Assembly (NCBI GenBank): GCA_963768775.1
Contig: CAVYIY010000008.1
Span: 1 to 64,000 of the forward strand
Source of the DNA: FEN-33 sp963768775
Lineage (GTDB): Archaea > Thermoplasmatota > Thermoplasmata > Methanomassiliicoccales > UBA472
Length of the DNA: 64,000 bases
Direction of reading: 5' to 3'
The position numbers were made by a program, and so were the translations under genes. The notes under the pieces are model-generated. The model made no database searches. It was not told where the DNA came from and saw nothing but the letters and a program-made list of their open reading frames with translations. Each line of letters opens with the position of its first letter. Positions within the stretch are counted from its first letter, which is position 1. Positions 60,319 through 64,000 of the stretch are shown here, in pieces.

Positions 60319-60912
60319 TCAAGCCACGATGCTTTCGATAAAGAAGCAGATAATGAACGCTCCAACACCGACCAGACCCATTCTCAAAGCCTGAATCCAG
60401 GGATTGCGCTTTCCCGCCCTCCCCATGAAATAACCAGTCAGGCAAAGCAGCGTTATTGCGAGGCCGACAGCCGTCCATGCCGCCGTTATGATGTCCACGG
60501 CCGAGAAGATAAGGAACGGGGCAAGTATGACTGTTCCAGTGATGATCGGGGCCATGAAGTTTACCAGGGCAATCAGATAGATGCTCGATCGAGACGAACG
60601 ACCGATATGGGTCTCCTCCATCGATCGGAGCATTGCCTTCTCGATCTCATCGATCCGGCGACCTTGCTCAAGGTTCTCCGCCTCGAAGACACTGACCCCG
60701 GTTGAAATGCCTAGCGCCACTGCGCTAGACAAAATTGTAGCAATCACCACACTCAGATGCGGTGAATCGTTGAACGCTCCTGCAATGATTATGCCCAGCA
60801 TCACGAAGGTAGAGTCGAACATAGTATTGACGAAGTATCGTCGAATCGAAGGCCACGTATCGGGTAGGCTGAGGGCCGCCTCGATCCGGCTTGTGATCCT
60901 TTTTACTACCAT
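60319..60912 (-). CDS. VIT/CCC1-family membrane protein
   Basis: A 197-residue protein with about five hydrophobic segments. The first helix region IRRYFVNTMFDSTFVMLGIII plus AGAFNDSPHLSVVIATIL, and LGISTGVSVFEAENLEQGRRI are the hallmarks of the VIT1/CCC1 iron and manganese transporter group; SIYLIALVNFMAPIITGTVIL and WIQALRMGLVGVGAFIICFF complete it. The glutamate-rich cytosolic EEAEN region ends in EKAMLRSMEETH. Likely metal(II)/H+ exchange. Convergent with hypE. Confidence 0.8.
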   Translation of the reverse strand: MVVKRITSRIEAALSLPDTWPSIRRYFVNTMFDSTFVMLGIIIAGAFNDSPHLSVVIATILSSAVALGISTGVSVFEAENLEQGRRIDEIEKAMLRSMEETHIGRSSRSSIYLIALVNFMAPIITGTVILAPFLIFSAVDIITAAWTAVGLAITLLCLTGYFMGRAGKRNPWIQALRMGLVGVGAFIICFFIESIVA

Positions 60913-61036
60913 CTTGATAAGACCTGATTATGAAACAGCATGGGATTATTAGACTTTCCCCACGCCTCCCACTACTATGGAACTATGACGATGGTCGGAA
61001 GTTCAGTGTCCAGAGTAATAATTTTGATTGCAAAAT

Positions 61037-61046
61037 CAATATATAC
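61037..61046 (+). promoter_or_regulatory. TATA box of the secreted peptidase gene
   Basis: CAATATATAC; predicted transcription start near 61068, giving a leader of about 68 nt before ATG 61136. Confidence 0.45.
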
Positions 61047-61135
61047 TTTCCTGCCAAATGATGGCTCAATTGAATCTTCCGCACCACCTGAGGCTTTCCG
61101 CCGCTGGAACCAAAGGTGATTACAGGAGGGGAACG

Positions 61136-63373
61136 ATGTTAAAGAATACGACTAAAGTCATTTGTGTGATGGTAACGATGGCATTGCTGGCCAGTGGATT
61201 TTTGATGGCCGTGCCCGCGTTAACTGCCACATCAAGTGGTAACAACGCTGCAAGTACACAAAAAGAACTTGCATACGATGTGATAGATGTTGACCAAAAA
61301 ATGGCAAAGCAGACCATTGATTTGAATAATATTTACTATACCGATTCTGCTGCAAACCTGAACGCTTATGCACCAGGCAATTTTTACAACGTTTCTGATC
61401 AAGCTAGATTCTACGTTGGACAGTATGGCAAATGGTATTACAACGACAGCACCTTTAGCCCATCAACCAGCGCCCCAACGAACTACATGGTCTTCACCAA
61501 GAGGGGAGATGGCAACATGTGCGAGGTCTGGGTTGCAAACGACCTGCAATTCTTCCCTGGAGACCCCAGGAACGCTCAGGTAAGCAATTTGACAATCTCC
61601 AATGATTCGGTTAGTTACATGATCGACCAGTTCGACAATGTGATTTACCCCAACATGACTGATTTCTTCGGTCCAGCTGCCCCGCGTGACGGTGAGAACT
61701 CGCCGCTAAAGGATGTGGGTAGACCCTACTTCAGCACGAACGTGACTGGAAAGGTGATGTTGATGATCTTTAACATCGTGGATAACGATCTATTCGCCGA
61801 CCCGAATTGTCAGTTCACTAATACTACCTACCCATCATACGTGGCAGGCTATTCGTGGGGAGCGATTGATGACTTGTATGATCGTAACGTCATCCAAATG
61901 GATTGCTGGCAATTCGCGCTTAGGACCCACATGAACGATTATAGGCCGTTCGGTTATGAATCGGTCTTGGCGCATGAATACCAACACGAATTGAATGCCT
62001 ATCTGAACCCGGGACAGGCAGTATGGTTGAATGAAGGGGCATCGATGTTCGCAGAATTCCTTTGTGGGTATGGCATCGCTGCCAACGCACATATAAAAGC
62101 CTTCTTGGCAACCCCGGACAACTCTTTGACAATGTGGGGCGACCAGGGTGACATCAACATCTTAGCGGATTACGGAGCCGCTGCTCTGTTCGTAATCTAT
62201 CTGGCTGACCACTTCGGCCCGGAAATGATCAAGCATATCGTGAATACAACAGCAGCAGGGATCGATGCTGTGAATGAGGCATTCATCGCCATCGGCATGC
62301 CAGATTGGAACTTCAACAAGGTATTCAATTATTGGAGACTTGCAAACCTGATCCAATCCAATTCTCCTGGCAGAGGAATGTACGATTATACCTCAATCGA
62401 TCTGGCTGACATAGGAGAGTTGACGACGCTTGATTGGTCCACCTCTAACAATCCGATGACCTCTGCAGCTGACTACTTCGGAACCACCATCACCTATAAC
62501 GGAGATAACACCGGTGTTAGCCTGCTCGGGGCGTATGGCACTGACTACATCAACGTCATCCCTGGATTCCCGGGAGCCCCCTCTGCGCCAGCTTCTTGGG
62601 CAGCATTCCTGAGCTCCTTCGATCTGAAGCTTCAGTTCAATGGTGACAAGACAGTGGTCAGGGGATGGCAACCAGTATCGATCGATGATAAGATGTTCTG
62701 GTATTCTGGAACAGGAGACATGATGGACACGAGCATGGTCGCGACCCTCGACCTCACCGGAATGACAACGGCGAATTTGTCTTTCCAGACATGGTGGAAC
62801 TTCGAGGAGATGTACGACTATGGCTTCGTCCAGATATCTACCGATGGCGGCAATGTGTGGACCTCGCTATCCAATGAGTACACAACATCTGATCATGCAA
62901 GCGATGCACTCCCAGCGATAGTGGAGAACATGCCAGGCGTAACCGGAATGGCGCCATTCGACGGATTCGAGACCGTACACTTTGACCTAAGCGAATGGGC
63001 TGGAAACGTCGTCATGCTCAAATTCAGAGCGATGACAGATCCAGCCGTTCACTACGATGGATGGTTTGTAACGGACCTTTCCCTGAATGGTGTCTTGTTG
63101 GACAACGCCAACGACGTCCGCGCATTGGAACCGATCTATCCAAGCGACTCCTGGATGGTCACCCTATACTTCCCAGGCGGGTATGGAACGGATGGGATTT
63201 GGTATCTCCCATTGGTGATGAACCTCAACCCAGCGCAGATGGACGCATCCTTCCTGCATGAGATCGGTGGTCTTGTGAACTATCAGGAAATGATTATCAT
63301 CGTGAGCCCGACCGATGGCCCGGTTGACTACGGATTCGCGATGGTAAACGGTGTCGTCCTCGAACCGGTATAA
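61136..63373 (+). CDS. Secreted HExxH metallopeptidase (M30/immune-inhibitor-A-like)
   Basis: Start ATG 61136 after a GGAGGGG ribosome site; 745 residues with an N-terminal signal helix (VICVMVTMALLASGFLMAV). The peptidase core contains HEYQHELNAY with H280, E281, H284 and a likely third ligand E300 in WLNEGASMF, matching M30-type gluzincins. The C-terminal half has YDYGFVQISTDGGNVW, a beta-sandwich/MAM-like domain as in immune inhibitor A peptidases. Codon use is AT-richer than the surrounding genes, which suggests foreign origin or surface-protein selection. It degrades proteins outside the cell. Confidence 0.85.
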   Translation: MLKNTTKVICVMVTMALLASGFLMAVPALTATSSGNNAASTQKELAYDVIDVDQKMAKQTIDLNNIYYTDSAANLNAYAPGNFYNVSDQARFYVGQYGKWYYNDSTFSPSTSAPTNYMVFTKRGDGNMCEVWVANDLQFFPGDPRNAQVSNLTISNDSVSYMIDQFDNVIYPNMTDFFGPAAPRDGENSPLKDVGRPYFSTNVTGKVMLMIFNIVDNDLFADPNCQFTNTTYPSYVAGYSWGAIDDLYDRNVIQMDCWQFALRTHMNDYRPFGYESVLAHEYQHELNAYLNPGQAVWLNEGASMFAEFLCGYGIAANAHIKAFLATPDNSLTMWGDQGDINILADYGAAALFVIYLADHFGPEMIKHIVNTTAAGIDAVNEAFIAIGMPDWNFNKVFNYWRLANLIQSNSPGRGMYDYTSIDLADIGELTTLDWSTSNNPMTSAADYFGTTITYNGDNTGVSLLGAYGTDYINVIPGFPGAPSAPASWAAFLSSFDLKLQFNGDKTVVRGWQPVSIDDKMFWYSGTGDMMDTSMVATLDLTGMTTANLSFQTWWNFEEMYDYGFVQISTDGGNVWTSLSNEYTTSDHASDALPAIVENMPGVTGMAPFDGFETVHFDLSEWAGNVVMLKFRAMTDPAVHYDGWFVTDLSLNGVLLDNANDVRALEPIYPSDSWMVTLYFPGGYGTDGIWYLPLVMNLNPAQMDASFLHEIGGLVNYQEMIIIVSPTDGPVDYGFAMVNGVVLEPV

Positions 63374-63387
63374 ACCTCTTCCAATCC

Positions 63388-63411
63388 ACTTTCTTTCTTT
63401 TCCTTTTTTTT
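63388..63411 (+). terminator. T-rich archaeal terminator of the peptidase gene
   Basis: Consists of TTTCTTTCTTTTCC followed by an eight-T run, 15 bp after the stop; no hairpin, which is the usual archaeal arrangement. Confidence 0.6.
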
Positions 63412-63482
63412 ATGGTTGGAGGAAGCCATGGACACCAGCCCGCTGTTGGCGCTGACTTCAATCCCCTAATCCATGGAGGCTA

Positions 63483-63490
63483 GGTATTAA
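63483..63490 (+). promoter_or_regulatory. TATA box of tRNA-Val
   Basis: GTATTAAT about 29 bp upstream of the first tRNA base. Confidence 0.4.
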
Positions 63491-63515
63491 TAGGCTGGAT
63501 TCATTCCGAATGCTC

Positions 63516-63620
63516 GGGCTCATGGTCTAGTGGTTATGAGGCGACCAGGCAAACCCTGGTCCCCTAGCAAACAACGCCCTTACACGGCGTAGGTCGCCGG
63601 TTCGAATCCGGCTGAGCCCA
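63516..63620 (+). tRNA. tRNA-Val (anticodon TAC) with a 32-nt intron in the D-arm
   Basis: Acceptor GGGCTCA pairs with TGAGCCC, T-stem GCCGG/CCGGC, anticodon stem ACGCC/GGCGT around CTTACAC (anticodon TAC). The gene is 105 nt because extra sequence lies between the D-stem and anticodon stem. Removing 63540-63571 (beginning GGCGACCAGG, ending CTAGCAAA) gives a 73-nt tRNA whose D-stem (GTC with GAC) becomes perfect, so the intron is placed after nucleotide 24. The intron itself folds into GACCAGG-loop-CCTGGTC. The CCA is not encoded. Exact cut points by bulge-helix-bulge rules are not certain. Confidence 0.82.
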
Positions 63621-63836
63621 CCTCCATCCATCATCTAGTAACCTATCGAGCCGAAATGCAGTCATCTCAACTGACGTGATACCGAGTCGATATTTCACAT
63701 ATGGCATCATTGGTCAACGATAAACAGAATCAGACAAGGACGAACACATCAAGAGATCCATAAGTCTGAGATGCTGGAATTGAGAGCAAAGCTATTGAAG
63801 GACGAGCTTTTATCCCTTTGATTGGTGCGAACAACA
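63621..63836. other. Intergenic region before the SerK-like gene
   Basis: No gene, repeat or RNA fold found. The end contains the promoter of the next gene: GCTTTTATCC at 63807-63816. Confidence 0.4.
63807..63816 (+). promoter_or_regulatory. TATA box of the DUF1015 gene
   Basis: GCTTTTATCC about 26 bp before ATG 63837; leaderless initiation is likely, although a GGTG sits seven bases before the ATG. Confidence 0.45.
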
Positions 63837-64000
63837 TGGTCACATTCCTTCCGTTCCGTGGATACACTCCTCCGATCGGCTCAGACATCACACAGAGGGT
63901 ATCGCCGCCTTACGACGTCATCAATAATCAGGAAAGACTGAGACTGCAGTCCCTTCCCGGGAACATCACTCGGATCACTCTGGGAGCAAAAGACGGCAAC
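63837..64000 (+). CDS. DUF1015/SerK-like protein, N-terminal part
   Basis: ATG 63837 opens 54 codons that run off the window. The beginning MVTFLPFRGYTPPIGSDITQ and RVSPPYDVINNQER are the unmistakable N-terminus of the DUF1015 family (FRGxRP ... VSPPYDV). In archaea and some bacteria this family includes an ADP-dependent serine kinase (SerK) that makes O-phosphoserine. The link with the serA cluster at 12886 is distant but functionally plausible. The rest lies beyond the window. Confidence 0.82.

Noticed and set aside
63516..63620. Degenerate or pseudo tRNA
   Set aside because: With the 32-nt intron removed, all stems are perfect, so it is a functional gene with an intron.

Overview
The window is archaeal and euryarchaeal. 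The evidence is CDP-archaeol synthase, PurP-type purine synthesis, RpoK, archaeal uS2, Nep1, an RPA-type single-strand binding protein with its partner, an XPD helicase, TATA-box promoters about 25-27 bp from start codons (several genes look leaderless), T-tract termination and an intron-bearing tRNA. HypE hints at [NiFe]-hydrogenases. Gene content and the fairly high GC fit Thermoplasmatota, perhaps a Methanomassiliicoccales-like lineage, but that placement is inference. Four genes carry single-base indels, two at G runs, which suggests assembly or sequencing error in part.

Layout. 1-8183: surface-glycan block 1, with the end of a CMP-sugar synthetase, a neuB stump, a sugar aminotransferase and 4,6-dehydratase, a GT4, an oxidoreductase/aminotransferase/acetyltransferase trio (diacetamido-uronic acid type) and two GT2 enzymes. 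8184-15558: housekeeping, with uracil-DNA glycosylase, pyrE, carS, XPD helicase, thiamine-binding protein, serA and its aminotransferase. 15903-28293: glycan block 2, with rfbF-rfbG-rfbH (CDP-3,6-dideoxyhexose), a TPP-dependent YerE-like enzyme and a reductase-like SDR (together resembling CDP-yersiniose synthesis), glycosyltransferases and two epimerases. 28333-33685: threonine aldolase, Trm112-like protein, aminotransferase, pdxS, nep1, purP.

33729-34701 is the most unusual segment. It is a 973-bp unit with 17-bp terminal inverted repeats (16/17 match), a perfect 9-bp direct repeat CACGGGACC directly outside both ends, arrays of a GACTTTNGGTGCA motif near each end, and a single gene for an Imm5-like putative immunity protein. 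No transposase is present, so it looks like a non-autonomous transposable cassette, inserted just upstream of the purP promoter.

34751-49473: VTT membrane protein, RPA and its associated protein, MEMO1/uS2/RpoK, leuCD-type dehydratase, AMP-forming acetyl-CoA synthetase, CBS protein, a GCS2-like ligase with a RimK-like ATP-grasp enzyme, and a membrane-linked winged-helix regulator. 49512-58875: beta-propeller secreted protein, small membrane proteins, rubrerythrin, an ABC-2 exporter, an ArsA-like ATPase with an ArsD-like partner, an Fe-S protein, an SDR and a DUF2769 protein. 58965-64000: tRNA-Arg(TCG), hypE, a VIT/CCC1-like protein, a large secreted HExxH peptidase of visibly lower GC, tRNA-Val(TAC) with an intron in the D-arm, and the start of a DUF1015/SerK-like gene.
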